Source: Lobosporangium transversale
Taxonomy: Eukaryota > Mortierellomycota > Mortierellomycetes > Mortierellales > Mortierellaceae
DNA: 64,000 nt
NCBI RefSeq assembly: GCF_002105155.1
Contig: NW_019029065.1
Span: 1-64,000, forward strand
Direction of reading: 5' to 3'
Each line of letters opens with the position of its first letter. The stretch's first letter is position 1. This document shows positions 35,025 through 45,149 of the stretch, one piece after another. Made by a program: the position numbers and the translations under genes. The notes below the pieces were generated by a model. That model saw nothing but the letters and a program-made list of their open reading frames with translations. It ran no database searches and had not been told where the DNA came from.

Positions 35025-37756
35025 CATCGTTTTTAATTGTTTTATCCATTTTAAAATAAACTTTATCCGATTTTATTTTGAATTGTTCCAATCACTAAAA
35101 AAAATTATCTAAAGTTAAGTTAAAAAGTTAACCGAAAAGGGCGGAGAAATTTATCCGAATGTTTACAAATTTTGTCCAACCATGCAGTTCATTTTATCCA
35201 GATGGTCATGCGGAAATAGCCATGGGACCTTGTGATATTATCGGCGCGTCCTGGAAATTATCAACCGCGTTGGATTTTTTTCTTCGAATTCAAAAAAAAA
35301 AAAAAAAAAAAAGGTCGCCCATTTTTTTTTTTTTTTTGATGTAAGACGCGTCGCGAAGATCATGGCGCGTTGGCGCGTTGACACATTGGTACCACGCTAA
35401 CATGCAATGATGAGTCCATGTATAAAAGGAATTGAGGTTTAAAGAAAAATAAAAAGACAAAAGTTACCACCGCTTGTATCCTTCAACTGATATCGCTTCA
35501 ACACTCTTAATCACCTAATTCAAATTCACTATGGCACTTACCAAGAATCAACCTGAAATCATCAACTTGGTTGACACCGATGACGACGAGCTCTACAAAG
35601 ACCTCGAGGCTCAGAAAGCCGCCTTGAAGTGGGATGACAGTTCTAATGTATGTGGTCTTGGTGGTTCTTTTGTAACTTGTTCCATCTTCTTGGCTATAAA
35701 CATTGGTTCCTCTATTTTGCAATATCCATAGGCTATTGAGATCAAAGCCGAGGGGGGAGGCTGTGACAGCGCCATCCCTCAGCCCCGCGCACAAGACTCC
35801 GGGAATAAAAGTGACTCTTCCAAACCTCATCTCCAAAATCTATATCGTCATGGTATTTCGTTCGTCCATGTAGCCTCCTCGTCGCGGTCTCGCCCTCGTC
35901 GGATGATTGTAGAGGAAGAGAGCGATGAAGAGGCAGACCCGTACAACCCTTGGACGCCCCCCATGTATACTGGCCACGAGCTTGATTTCGATGCACCTGC
36001 CCTGGGTGCGCCTGCTGCTGAAACCTCTGTCATTGACTCGCCTATCATTAGTGAGCCTGTTGGCAGAAACAATAACAAAGAAAAAGGGCCAAAAATGACC
36101 TGCATATATTCGCAGCTCCAATTCGATGAGGATGAGCTAGAAAGAGAGCGCAATCCGGCACCTGAGGCTTTTTTTGATCAAGACGAAAATGAGTATGAGG
36201 AGCCAAGCCTGAGAGATATGTGTCGTAAAAGGAAACGCAATTCCCCTACCACATATTCTAAGATTACAGAAGAGGCTTCTCAAAGGCTGATTGAGTACTG
36301 GACAGTACACATGTGTACAGTAGCTGAAGCGGCTAGGGCCGTTCACATGCATCCAAGGACCGCCTGGAGGTAATAATTAAGTTTAAAGACTACTTGTGCT
36401 AAATGATATCTCGGGATATTGTTACCAATTATGTTTACCTGGGAGTTTGTTATAGATATATTAATCATTACAGGGAAACAGGCAAGCTCCCTTCCAAGAA
36501 GCGTCGAGTGGCTCCGAAATTGGCAGCGAGACACTGCCAGTACTTAGAGGATTTCTTAGACGAAAAACCTCTTTCGACGCTCATGGAAGTACACAAGGCT
36601 CTCCACGACGAATTCCCTGAAGTCCAAGTGTCTCTTGCCACGGTTTTCAATTATGTCACAAATATGTGTGAGTACACACTCAAGCGGATCAGAAAGGTCT
36701 CTGACAAGCGAAATGATCCCGCTGTACTTACAGCGAGAGAGAGATTTGCTGAAGAGATGCAAAACCCCACAAACCACGAGAAGTTTGAGAAAAAGACCAT
36801 TTTCATTGACGAAGCGGGGTTTAACCTGCATCTGATCCGAGATTATGGATGGTCCCGTAAAGGAAAGCCCGTCAACGTTGTGCGTCCTACCGTACGTGGT
36901 AGAAATGTTAGCGTTGTAGGTGCAATTTCATCGACTGGGATCATCTGTATGTCAGTGACTACAGTAGACCTTGATGCGAATGAAGAGCCGGTGGCGGAGG
37001 ATGATCAAGATGAGGTCCCGAACAACAACGGCCGTGGTCGTGGCCGGGGGGGGCGTGGCCGTGGTCGTAGTCGTGGTAGAAATGCAGCACGTCCTCCGCA
37101 GGTATCCGAGGATGGTATAGTTGGTTGCTCAACAACCGGGGCCTATTTTAGGGACTTCATTTATGAGGTTCTTGAGATATTGGAGGCTAAAGAGATGCAT
37201 GGATATACTTTTCTAATGGATAATGCGCGTATTCACAAGTCTCCACTGGTTAGAGAACTCATAGAAGAAGCAGGCCATTTTTGTGAATATCTTCCTCCTT
37301 ACTCACCATTCCTGAATCCAATCGAGGAATGCTGGTCGAAGGTCAAGAACAGTTTCAAGAGAAGTCGCCTTGAGGCGAACGAAACCATGCGCACTAGGTT
37401 CCAAGACGCATTCAGGTCGATATCCCGAAAGGATTGTCAAGGTTGGATTCATCATGCAACTACCTTTTTTCCAAGGTGTCTCAACAGAGAGATCAATCTA
37501 TAGACCTATAAATAGTACAGTTATGGTGAAAAAAAAGAAACGATAATGGATAGGATAATATGCATGTCAATGTTGTTAATAAAGCCACGACGTTTGGATA
37601 ATTGTGATAATCAATTCGGTTATCACGTTTGGAATAATGGATAATATTTCAGACACATTCGGATAACTAATAGGATAATTTTATTAGCTTAAATTGGATA
37701 AAGCTTATTTCCCCATCGGAGCAATGCAAATTGAAAATGGATAAATGTTTTTTTAA
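35025..37756 (+). mobile_element. Mariner-type transposon, coding copy, right end lost
   Basis: The left end CATCGTTTTTAATTGTTTTA is preceded by TA (35023-35024) and matches the MITE at 1711 and its sub-terminal sequence for about 190 bases. The right sub-terminal part (37610-37750) also matches the MITE. The terminal repeat itself is replaced at about 37756 by the start of a GTACT repeat. An isolated right tip of the same family sits at 53864-53897. Confidence 0.85.
35531..37503 (+). CDS. Mariner-type DDE transposase, three exons, 594 aa, intact
   Basis: Exons 35531-35647, 35732-36369 and 36474-37503 join in phase at GT..AG borders, giving an uninterrupted protein from MALTKNQPEIINLVDTDDDE to NREINL. 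The first about 170 residues are an acidic extension unlike short mariner proteins. A helix-turn-helix region follows (ITEEASQRLIEYW, TVAEAARAVHMHPRTAWR), then a second one (LMEVHKALHDEFP). The DDE_3 catalytic residues are visible in IFIDEAGFN, YTFLMDNARIH and LNPIEECWSKV. Between the first two acidic residues lies a Gly/Arg insertion (GRGRGRGGRGRGRSRGRN, about 37030-37080), which could bind nucleic acid. This copy could in principle supply transposase to the MITE family. Confidence 0.88.
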
Positions 37757-37858
37757 GATCGTATTGATTTTAGTATTTCAGTACCAGTATCACATACTAG
37801 TACTGCGTACTAAAATAACGAAAATTTAGTATGACATACTCGTACTGCGTACCAAAAT
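37757..37858 (+). repeat. GTACT-rich repeat, left part
   Basis: AAGATCGTATTGATTTTAGT and TAGTATGACATACTCGTACT match 22003-22110. It abuts the truncated mariner and stops at about 37858. Confidence 0.8.
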
Positions 37859-37927
37859 GCCATTTTTTTTCCACAAACAATCAATCAAGCATGCACTGAT
37901 TCTAAGCACTCACATTAAAGATACATT

Positions 37928-38535
37928 GATACTAAAAACACGCCCGCACAAATCATATGTAGTGATACTACTACTTGTTTTATGCAATACTATTATTCTC
38001 CAATAGTTCCACTCTTTGCAGATGCTGTGATCGTGTTGCCCGCACTCCCAGTTGCCGCATGGCCACATAGTACTGCTCTTGAGGCAGCTTAGTGAGGCAA
38101 GTCCGAAGAAAGTGGTAGGACCTTGTAATAAACCACCCTTTCTTGATGTTACTTGGGACCTTGACTACAATTCTTTTAGCTTGCCTCTCCAGCTGACTAC
38201 TGCAGCCCTCACATGTTGGCAACCTTCCCTTATTGGTAACGACGTCGGTGAGAACACTGAATGGATAGTTTTGCTGTGCTTTCTGTGGCTGCTTAATACA
38301 ATCCACCTTTGGATCTTCTTTAGAGCTTCCGTGGCTCTCAATTGAATCCTCTTCAGAGCTTCCGTGGCTGGCATCAACATGTGGCGCCTCAGTTCTGCTC
38401 TTTTCAAAGAGGACAATAAAATATTCAACCTCATTTTGCATTGGATTTGTGCGAGCCACATTTTAGTATCATGGAAAGAAGATCTTAGTATCACTTTCCA
38501 TGGGGTTTGTGCGGGTAAGTTTTAGGTTAGTATCA
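37928..38535 (-). repeat. Possible small inverted-repeat element around a 159-aa frame
   Basis: The left side TGATACTAAAAACACGCCCG with CACAAA is mirrored on the right by TTTGTGCGGGTAAGTTTTAG and GTTAGTATCAC. Further TAGTATCACTT copies follow to 38605. The ends are imperfect and no target duplication was identified. Confidence 0.4.
37980..38459 (-). CDS. Unidentified 159-aa protein with a CxxC pair
   Basis: A single uninterrupted minus-strand frame starts MARTNPMQNEVEYFIVLFEK. A Ser/Glu/Asp-rich linker (ASHGSSEEDSIESHGSSKED) contains a short duplicated SHGSS(E/K)ED unit. The C-terminal half is basic and hydrophobic with CEGCSSQLERQAKRIVVKVP, then KKGWFITRSYHFLRTCLTKL, which looks like a real folded domain. 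CxxC at the start of that domain could bind metal if further ligands exist; only one later Cys is seen. I do not recognise the family. Bracketing by inverted TAGTATCAC motifs suggests it may belong to a small mobile element. Confidence 0.4.
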   Translation of the reverse strand: MARTNPMQNEVEYFIVLFEKSRTEAPHVDASHGSSEEDSIESHGSSKEDPKVDCIKQPQKAQQNYPFSVLTDVVTNKGRLPTCEGCSSQLERQAKRIVVKVPSNIKKGWFITRSYHFLRTCLTKLPQEQYYVAMRQLGVRATRSQHLQRVELLENNSIA

Positions 38536-38639
38536 CTTGCATGTTTATTTATGAATGTCAACTCTTGTGTTAGTATCACTTGCATCTTTGTTTATGAATG
38601 TCTAGTATCACTTCTATGTGCTCTCAAAAAAAAAAATGG

Positions 38640-39750
38640 ACGCTCGGGGCGGGGATGGAAATAATACTAATATGCATTTACGGGGTTCATCTCCCAAAGT
38701 GCCTGAGTGCTCCATATACGCATATTCGCGTTCTCAGGATCCATAGAAAACCAGATACTCTATAGTAAAGTCCCTCATTTCGGCCCCAAACGTGTTGAAA
38801 CTTCTAGAGTCGATAAAGCAACCGAAAATATATCTTTCAAAACAGGAAATTGTATTTTTGGGTAAAAATTGAAAATGTTTATATTCAAAAGTTTGAGAAC
38901 TAGGGCATCTTGAAGTCAAGGTTTCTACGGAAATTGTCTAGCTTTTAGACAAAATATTGCAGAACCATCAGAATATTTCCAAAACTGACCAAACTTTCCA
39001 AAAAGTAAGAATATGTAGTGCATAATATAATGTACTAAGGGACCATACGTGTTCTTATAAAAGGAATCCGAAGTTCCTTAATGAATAAAACCGAAAAATC
39101 CCTAAAAAATGATATATTTCTCTCTTCAGCTATAAGTAAAGTCTATGAAAAATGCTTGGATTTTGGAAAACTAAGACTCTATACAAAGCTATGTAACGTA
39201 TCTATCATATACTATGTGGAAAAGCGCTTTGATGTATTTTTGAGGGAAAGGCAGACACTTTGGCTTGACATTGAACCTCATTTCGACCATTTTATAACCT
39301 TTAAACGGCAATAATTCCATAAATACTTCAAGGATTAAGACCAAAAAATCCTTGCTTTGTAAGTACCAAAGTCTTATATCCCCCGATACCTCATCCATTT
39401 TTTCTATAATCGATATACATCCAGCAATAGCCTATTTTACTATTTGCGATAATCTAGCTGTCGAAGTCTTGTAAGTCCATTTTTTTACATTAGTTTTGTG
39501 CGGCAAACTTAATTTCTAATTTTAGACCAGGAGAGAAAAGTGGTTTTTTGTATTATTTGCAGCTTGTTGCTCTTTTTTGTTGGTCCTTGAAAAATATTTA
39601 GACAGTAGTTATCAGAAGCTAAGATAAGTGAGAATAAGATGTGGGTCCACACACCACATCCATGGGGTATTTATTCATTTTCTGGTAGAGAGACTCGTAC
39701 CAAGTAACTACATATCTATCTAGAAGCGACATGGGATTATTCAGGAACCA
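38640..39750. other. No gene seen
   Basis: AT-rich sequence with short open frames only, none with recognisable protein character. No microsatellite or clear inverted repeats were recognised. Confidence 0.4.
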
Positions 39751-40098
39751 TGTCGGTGTTTTGTCGCGTCTCTAGTGACGCGTTATTATTATTATACTTT
39801 TCTTAGCGTATTAATTTTAGGAATTCCCCTAGTATGTTCCTAGTGTGTTTTTAGTATTTTTCTTAATCTTATAGCTGGGCCGTGTATATTGAAATATACA
39901 ACAGTCCTTCTCAATTATAAGATTTTTGTTAAGTAAACCATTTATATTTGAAGGAGAGCGACAAGCTCCTTCGTTTTTGGATAGGTCTGTTCGGACGTTT
40001 ACTTGGTTCTGATCATTATAGCAAGTATAAATAGTTCGGTTAATACCGTCCTCAGTTAGTTTGTATATACAATTTGTTTATGTGTGAAGAATTCGACA
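39751..40098 (+). repeat. Candidate solo LTR
   Basis: A 348-base segment begins TGTCGGTG and ends TTCGACA, giving the TG..CA form with TGTCG/CGACA tips. It contains AGTATAAATAG (about 40023-40033), a good TATA box for an LTR promoter. The 5-bp flanks do not match and no internal retroelement sequence follows, so the call rests on form only. Confidence 0.35.
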
Positions 40099-40437
40099 AC
40101 AGGTAGGTTTTGTGAACACTTTGCAATTGTGGAAAGGGGTTTGTATGTTTGCTAGACATCTTTCCCGTGACATGCATCTAAAGAGTGACAAAAAAATCAG
40201 CCACGCACTGAAGTACTAAATTCTCCAACATTATCACAGCGGGAGCCGACCTATAATGTGTCACTTCTTTTCTTTATTAATTCGCCGAAAATCCATAGTC
40301 ACTAAATAAAAATAAACAATTTTTTTTTTTTTTTTTTTTTTTGCTACAAAACTATGGTGCCACAAAGATTGATCAGCATCTTCTTTTCTTTCGCCCTTCC
40401 GGAACACATCCACTGGCATACTTTAGAAGTTCCACTA

Positions 40438-41307
40438 ATGAGTGATATTGATATTGAAAACAACGATGACCGCAACATCGATAGTTCCATTAACATCCAT
40501 GACCTCCTGGTTCCTGAACCCCAGGCATATAACTTTATTCCAAACAAAGCCATTCTCGAACTTTTCCCAAATTTTGACAGAAAAGATTTCTTTGTCCCTG
40601 ATCCAGAGAAAAAAGATCAGTATGAGGACCTTCGGGACACATTACAAACAACCATCGGCTCTTACCCCAAAAACAAGCTTCAGAAGTATTCTGCACCACC
40701 TATTACCGACCTACCATGGCCCGACAGTGCCAAGTTACGGCAGCAGTTCGACTCTGATCTGGCGTCCATTCAATCCAAGCTGGCTATCCATACGCGCCCC
40801 TTGGACAAGTATGTCTTGGATGCCATGCAAGACGACAGTCGCTCCGACGAGTCCACGCTATCAGCCATTGAGGGAGTTTCCGATCTCATCGAGCATATCA
40901 AGCAGATTAGCCATTACATCCACGACCTCCGAGTGCAGAACCTTGAGAGAGCTCATGGTCTACAGCTGCTTACCAGGAAAAGCAATGCCAAGACACCGGC
41001 TGTGGACTCCCAATCCCTTTTGGAGAAAAAGAAGCTTCTGTTATCCATCAAACGAAACCTGTATTCCAACAGCACAGGACGCGGTTCGAACAGGAACAGG
41101 CATGATCGAAACAATAATTTCCCTAGAAATAGCGCTCAGAGCAGCTATTCTAATCAAGGTCAGAGCAATCAGTCGCAGAGCCAGCCTGATAGCAACAACA
41201 ACATCAGTGGCGGTAACCGGCATTTTTACAATGCCCGAGGCAACTCCAACAGGGGTCGCGAACGGGGTCGCGGCCGAGGGCATCAACAAACGACCGACCA
41301 CCAGTAG
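40438..41307 (+). CDS. DIRS-2 Gag-like protein
   Basis: I chose the ATG at 40438 (MSDIDIENNDDRNIDSSINI) because DIRS-1 starts equivalently just after the terminal repeat. An in-frame ATG at 40354 inside the repeat is possible. The middle (RPLDKYVLDAMQDD, IHDLRVQNLERAHG) parallels DIRS-1 Gag. The C-terminus is rich in Asn, Ser and Arg-Gly (RGSNRNRHDRNNN, then NRGRERGRGRGH), an RGG-like nucleic-acid-binding tail that DIRS-1 lacks. It ends with TAG at 41305-41307. Confidence 0.7.
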   Translation: MSDIDIENNDDRNIDSSINIHDLLVPEPQAYNFIPNKAILELFPNFDRKDFFVPDPEKKDQYEDLRDTLQTTIGSYPKNKLQKYSAPPITDLPWPDSAKLRQQFDSDLASIQSKLAIHTRPLDKYVLDAMQDDSRSDESTLSAIEGVSDLIEHIKQISHYIHDLRVQNLERAHGLQLLTRKSNAKTPAVDSQSLLEKKKLLLSIKRNLYSNSTGRGSNRNRHDRNNNFPRNSAQSSYSNQGQSNQSQSQPDSNNNISGGNRHFYNARGNSNRGRERGRGRGHQQTTDHQ

Positions 41308-41342
41308 GAGGCAGGATTCACTTATTCCAGCAAGCATGGGCG

Positions 41343-43178
41343 ATGATCACAGACGAGCAATGGGTCCGGGACATAATAGCCAAAGGATTCAGGATCCCAT
41401 TCAAGTCGCCACCTCCACTCTCATCCAGCCCAAGCAAGTCCCACAAGCTATCAGTGAAGGAAACAGAGTCCATAGAGAAAGAGATAGTGAGTCTTTTGGC
41501 CAAAAAAGCAATAGAAACAGTATCTTCCCCTACAGGCTTTTACAGTCGGATATTTACCATCCCCAAAAAGACAGGCGATCTTCGTCCTGTATTGAATCTC
41601 AAACCATTGAACCAATATATACCGGACAGACATTTCAAGATGGAAAGTATCAAAAATGTCTGCTCCATGATGAACAAAAACGATTTTATGACGAGCATAG
41701 ATCTATCAGACGCATTCATGCATGTTCTGGTACATCCTTCGTCGAGGAAATATCTTCAGTTCGAATGGCAGGGACACCATTACCAGTTCCGAGTCCTTCC
41801 ATTCGGGCTCTCTCTGTCCCCCCTTATATTTACGAAGATGTTGCGCCCTGTCCTCAGGTGGGCAAGACGCCAGGGAATCCGAATGACGGCTTACATAGAC
41901 GATCTTCTAATTATAGCTCCCAGCAGAGAACGAGCCATACAATACACCCAGCGCGTCCTATCAAAGCTTCAATCATTAGGCTTCTTAGTGAAAGAAGAAA
42001 AGTCAACGCTAGAACCAACGCAAGTCATAGAGCATCTGGGCTTTACCATCAACAGCAGAAACATGACACTCTCGATCCCTCAACACAAAATCAGAGACAT
42101 TCGCAGGGAAGCGCGCAAAATAAGGAACAATGGCGTTTGCAGCTTAAGAAGTTTATCCGCCTTCATCGGGAAAGCAATGGCAATGACAGCAGCCGTATTT
42201 CCAGCTCGACTGATGTGCCAGCGCCTTCTCCAGATAAAGAACGACGCCCTTCGACAAGGCCACAAATGGACCGACACGATCACAGTGACAGAGTCGGCAA
42301 AGGACAACCTCACATGGTGGATAGACAACCTCCAGCATTGGAACGGACAAACATGGCTCACGGAGAGGACAGAAGTCGACGTTTACACAGATGCCTCGGA
42401 CACAGGGTGGGGTATCGTCGTAGACGATTCGACCTATGCAGGGCGATGGACAGCCTCACAGTCTCACGAGCACATCAACGTCAAAGAACTGCGGACAGTT
42501 CTATTTGCGACAAAGCTTCCCCAACTGCAGGGCAAGACAGTGAACATAATTTGCGACAACATGACCACACTGGCACACATCCAACGGTTCGGAGGGACTC
42601 GCTCAGCTCCATTGATGGAAATAGCGGACACCATTTGGAAGCATTGCCTAGCAACAGGGACACGACTCAAGACAACATATGTCCCATCATCATTCAACCC
42701 AGCGGATGCACCATCACGCAGGATGCAATCGCAGTTGGAATGGAGCATTCATCAGGACTTCTTCGATTATCTACAGAAGATCTGGGGCCCGCATCAGACG
42801 GATCTGTTTGCATCATCAATCAACAACAAAACAGAGAGGTTCATGTCATGGAAGCCAGACCCCTTAGCGATCAACTTCGATGCACTACGGCACCCATGGA
42901 GCAATCTGGGGAATCTGTACATCTGCGCGCCATGGAACCTGATCCCTCAGGCCCTCCAGAAGCTGAGGCTAGAGAAGCTACAAGCGACGATCGTAGCTCC
43001 GAACTGGCCCAGCGCCCTATGGTATCCAACTCTTCAAGCGATGGCGACTTGTGCCCCCAGAGAGATCCCACGCAAGTATGTCCTCCCAGCTCCAGGACAA
43101 GATCAAAACGTTCTAGCAAAGAATCCGCACTGGACACTGCAAGCATGGCGCGTAAACGGCGCTATTACACAGACCTAG
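41343..43178 (+). CDS. DIRS-2 reverse transcriptase, RNase H
   Basis: A 611-codon uninterrupted frame. RT motifs: IPKKTGDLRPVLNLKPLNQY, TSIDLSDAFMHVLV, VLPFGLSLSPLIF and MTAYIDDLLII, with Ile where DIRS-1 has Leu next to the catalytic pair. RNase H: VDVYTDASDTGWGIVV, NVKELRTVLFA and IICDNMTTLAHI. The DIRS C-terminal extension has HQTDLFASSIN and APWNLIPQALQ. It overlaps the recombinase start by 34 bases. Confidence 0.9.
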   Translation: MITDEQWVRDIIAKGFRIPFKSPPPLSSSPSKSHKLSVKETESIEKEIVSLLAKKAIETVSSPTGFYSRIFTIPKKTGDLRPVLNLKPLNQYIPDRHFKMESIKNVCSMMNKNDFMTSIDLSDAFMHVLVHPSSRKYLQFEWQGHHYQFRVLPFGLSLSPLIFTKMLRPVLRWARRQGIRMTAYIDDLLIIAPSRERAIQYTQRVLSKLQSLGFLVKEEKSTLEPTQVIEHLGFTINSRNMTLSIPQHKIRDIRREARKIRNNGVCSLRSLSAFIGKAMAMTAAVFPARLMCQRLLQIKNDALRQGHKWTDTITVTESAKDNLTWWIDNLQHWNGQTWLTERTEVDVYTDASDTGWGIVVDDSTYAGRWTASQSHEHINVKELRTVLFATKLPQLQGKTVNIICDNMTTLAHIQRFGGTRSAPLMEIADTIWKHCLATGTRLKTTYVPSSFNPADAPSRRMQSQLEWSIHQDFFDYLQKIWGPHQTDLFASSINNKTERFMSWKPDPLAINFDALRHPWSNLGNLYICAPWNLIPQALQKLRLEKLQATIVAPNWPSALWYPTLQAMATCAPREIPRKYVLPAPGQDQNVLAKNPHWTLQAWRVNGAITQT

Positions 43179-44158
43179 GTTTAGACAGCGAAGCAGCGGA
43201 GACTATACTAGATAACCCTCAGACACAGCGACGGCACAAAAAATACGCCCCAGCGCAACAAGTGTTCATCGATTGGGCCAGGCAAAATGACAGGGATCCA
43301 TTCACCCCCAATCCGATCCTTTTAGTTAACTATCTCAATCATCAGATGCGCAACCGTCCATGGTCTCCCGCCACCACTCTGCAGAAACGCTCAGCCATTT
43401 TAGCTCTATTTCCAGACAAATCAGCGTTTGACAAGAGCCATGTGTATAAGGACTTCATTACAGCCATCAAGGCCAAACACATTCGACCTAGCAACGCATT
43501 GAGCATCAATCTCAACCCAGCTCTTGATTATATTCGATCCCTTCCTTCTAACGAGGAAATGTCATTCCTTCAGCTCACGAGAAAGCTTTGTTGGCTTCTA
43601 GGCGTTTGTGGGTTCCTTCGTCCAGACGACATTCGATGTATAGACCTGACCAAGACTACATGGACCACAAGCCAACTCATGCTCTTCATTCCTATTCCCA
43701 AAGAGAAACGACTTGGGAACCGCATCGAGAAGACAGTTTGTATTCGTTCCAACAGTGATCCGAAACTGTGCCCTGTGAATACATTTGCTGCGTATTTGCA
43801 AAGATTAACAGATCATCCACTGGAGGTACCACATCCGAAGGATGACAGTCTGACAATTCAACCTCTCATCCGACATTCCAAATATTTGAATCGAGCAGTA
43901 TCAGCAGAAACCATTTCCAATCACATGGACTCGATCTCAACTAAGATCCCAGAAGTGGAAAAGGCTTCCCGACGTATCAAGCCACGCGCACTCGGCTCTA
44001 CAGCTGCAGCTACAGCAGGGGTATCGATTGACGACATCATCGCTCATGGTAATTGGTCTTCTCCGGAAACTTTCCAATATTTCTACCGCATGGCTAGTCA
44101 GACAAGAACGAATTTTACTGAGATCACCCTGGGACAAAACTCTGGATGCACATTATAG
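43145..44158 (+). CDS. DIRS-2 tyrosine recombinase
   Basis: The ATG at 43145 (MARKRRYYTDLGLDSEAAET) aligns with the DIRS-1 start and gives 337 aa. The catalytic domain shows CGFLRPDDIRCI, KPRALGSTAAATAG, DIIAHGNWSSPETF and the nucleophile in FQYFYRM. This keeps the histidine that DIRS-1 has lost. It ends just before the internal complementary region. The reading frame is open upstream to 40442, across the whole RT gene. Confidence 0.9.
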   Translation: MARKRRYYTDLGLDSEAAETILDNPQTQRRHKKYAPAQQVFIDWARQNDRDPFTPNPILLVNYLNHQMRNRPWSPATTLQKRSAILALFPDKSAFDKSHVYKDFITAIKAKHIRPSNALSINLNPALDYIRSLPSNEEMSFLQLTRKLCWLLGVCGFLRPDDIRCIDLTKTTWTTSQLMLFIPIPKEKRLGNRIEKTVCIRSNSDPKLCPVNTFAAYLQRLTDHPLEVPHPKDDSLTIQPLIRHSKYLNRAVSAETISNHMDSISTKIPEVEKASRRIKPRALGSTAAATAGVSIDDIIAHGNWSSPETFQYFYRMASQTRTNFTEITLGQNSGCTL

Positions 44159-44476
44159 GTCGGCTCCCGCTGTGATAATTACACAGCGTTCTCGAATAAT
44201 ATGAAGAGAAAAGCATATTATCCGAGGGAGCCGACCTATAATGTCCCACCCTCCTCTCCCTAAGCTAGTCTGGTCCGGAGCTCAAGTCGAAGATGCTGAT
44301 CAATCTTTGTGGCACCATAGTTTTGTAGCAAAAAAAAAAAAAAAAAAAAATTGTTTATTTTTATTTAGTGACTATGGATTTTCGGCGAATTAATAAAGAA
44401 AAGAAGTGACACATTATAGGTCGGCTCCCTCGGATAATATGCTTTTCTCTTCATATTATTCGAGAACGCTGTGTAA

Positions 44477-44548
44477 TTAGTACGCAGGAGTACTAAAATC
44501 AATAAATTTTTCCAACTTTAGTACTCAACTCTAGTACTAGTACTAGTA
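44477..44548 (-). repeat. GTACT-rich repeat between DIRS-2 and Helitron 2
   Basis: This is the reverse complement of the repeat around DIRS-1 and shows the uninterrupted DIRS-1 target: AACTTTAGTACTCAACTCTA. It is cut at 44548 by Helitron 2 and resumes at 53568. Confidence 0.9.
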
Positions 44549-44574
44549 TCTATATACTAAAGTCGAAATGGTTT

Positions 44575-44955
44575 CTCTCTTATCGTTTCATAGATCTTTG
44601 CTCTATTATATGATATATTTCATAGATCTTGCTCTATTATATGATATATTTCATTTCATCGTTTCATAATTCTTGCTCTATGATACGTCCGTCCATAAAT
44701 CTAAAATAAATTCCATTCCATTCCATTCCATTCCATTTCATTTCATTTCATTTCATGTCATTCCATTTCATTTCATTTCATTTCATGTCATTCCATTTCA
44801 TTTCATTTCATTTCATGTCATTCCATTTTCATTTCATGTCATTCCATTTTCATTTCATGTCATTCCATTTTCATTTCATATCATTCCATTTTCATTTCAT
44901 ATCATTCCATTTTCATTTCATATCATTCCATTTTCATTTCATATCATTCCATTTT
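44575..44955. repeat. Tandem and satellite repeats near the Helitron 2 5' end
   Basis: A unit of about 33 bases (TTTCATAGATCTTGCTCTAT and on) is repeated twice at about 44588-44655. It is followed by a pentamer array of CATTC/CATTT with interspersed GTCATTC and ATCATTC variants (about 44710-44955). Phe/His/Ser-rich frames here are repeat artefacts. Confidence 0.9.
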
Positions 44956-45149
44956 CATGTGCCCTTCAGGAAATGAGCATACATACTTCAATCATCGGAC
45001 CTCAATCATGTGACCCAATCATCATGTGACCTCAATCATGATTATGAGCGATCATCATGAGAGCGCAACTTTGGGCTTTACATTACAAATAATAACCAAC
45101 CAGATCTCAATCATCTCAATCATGATGCATTGAAAAAAAAAATAATCAG

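Larger units (their letters stand above)
40231..44476 (+). mobile_element. DIRS retrotransposon 2, complete (4.25 kb)
   Basis: The left terminal repeat (from 40231, TTATCACAGCGGGAGCCGAC) is mirrored at about 44290-44476. The internal complementary region (about 44150-44246) contains GCTGTGATAATTACACAGCG, the complements of both tips joined. The gene order is as in DIRS-1, with diverged proteins. Both terminal repeats contain a long T or A tract (40321-40342, 44331-44350). The right flank is a GTACT repeat. Confidence 0.95.

Noticed and set aside
42080..43146. Several minus-strand frames opposite DIRS-2 RT and recombinase
   Set aside because: Shadows of strongly coding plus-strand sequence.
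44673..45029. Phe/His/Ser-repeat open frames
   Set aside because: They come from a CATTC/CATTT pentamer satellite; no start context or domain supports a protein.
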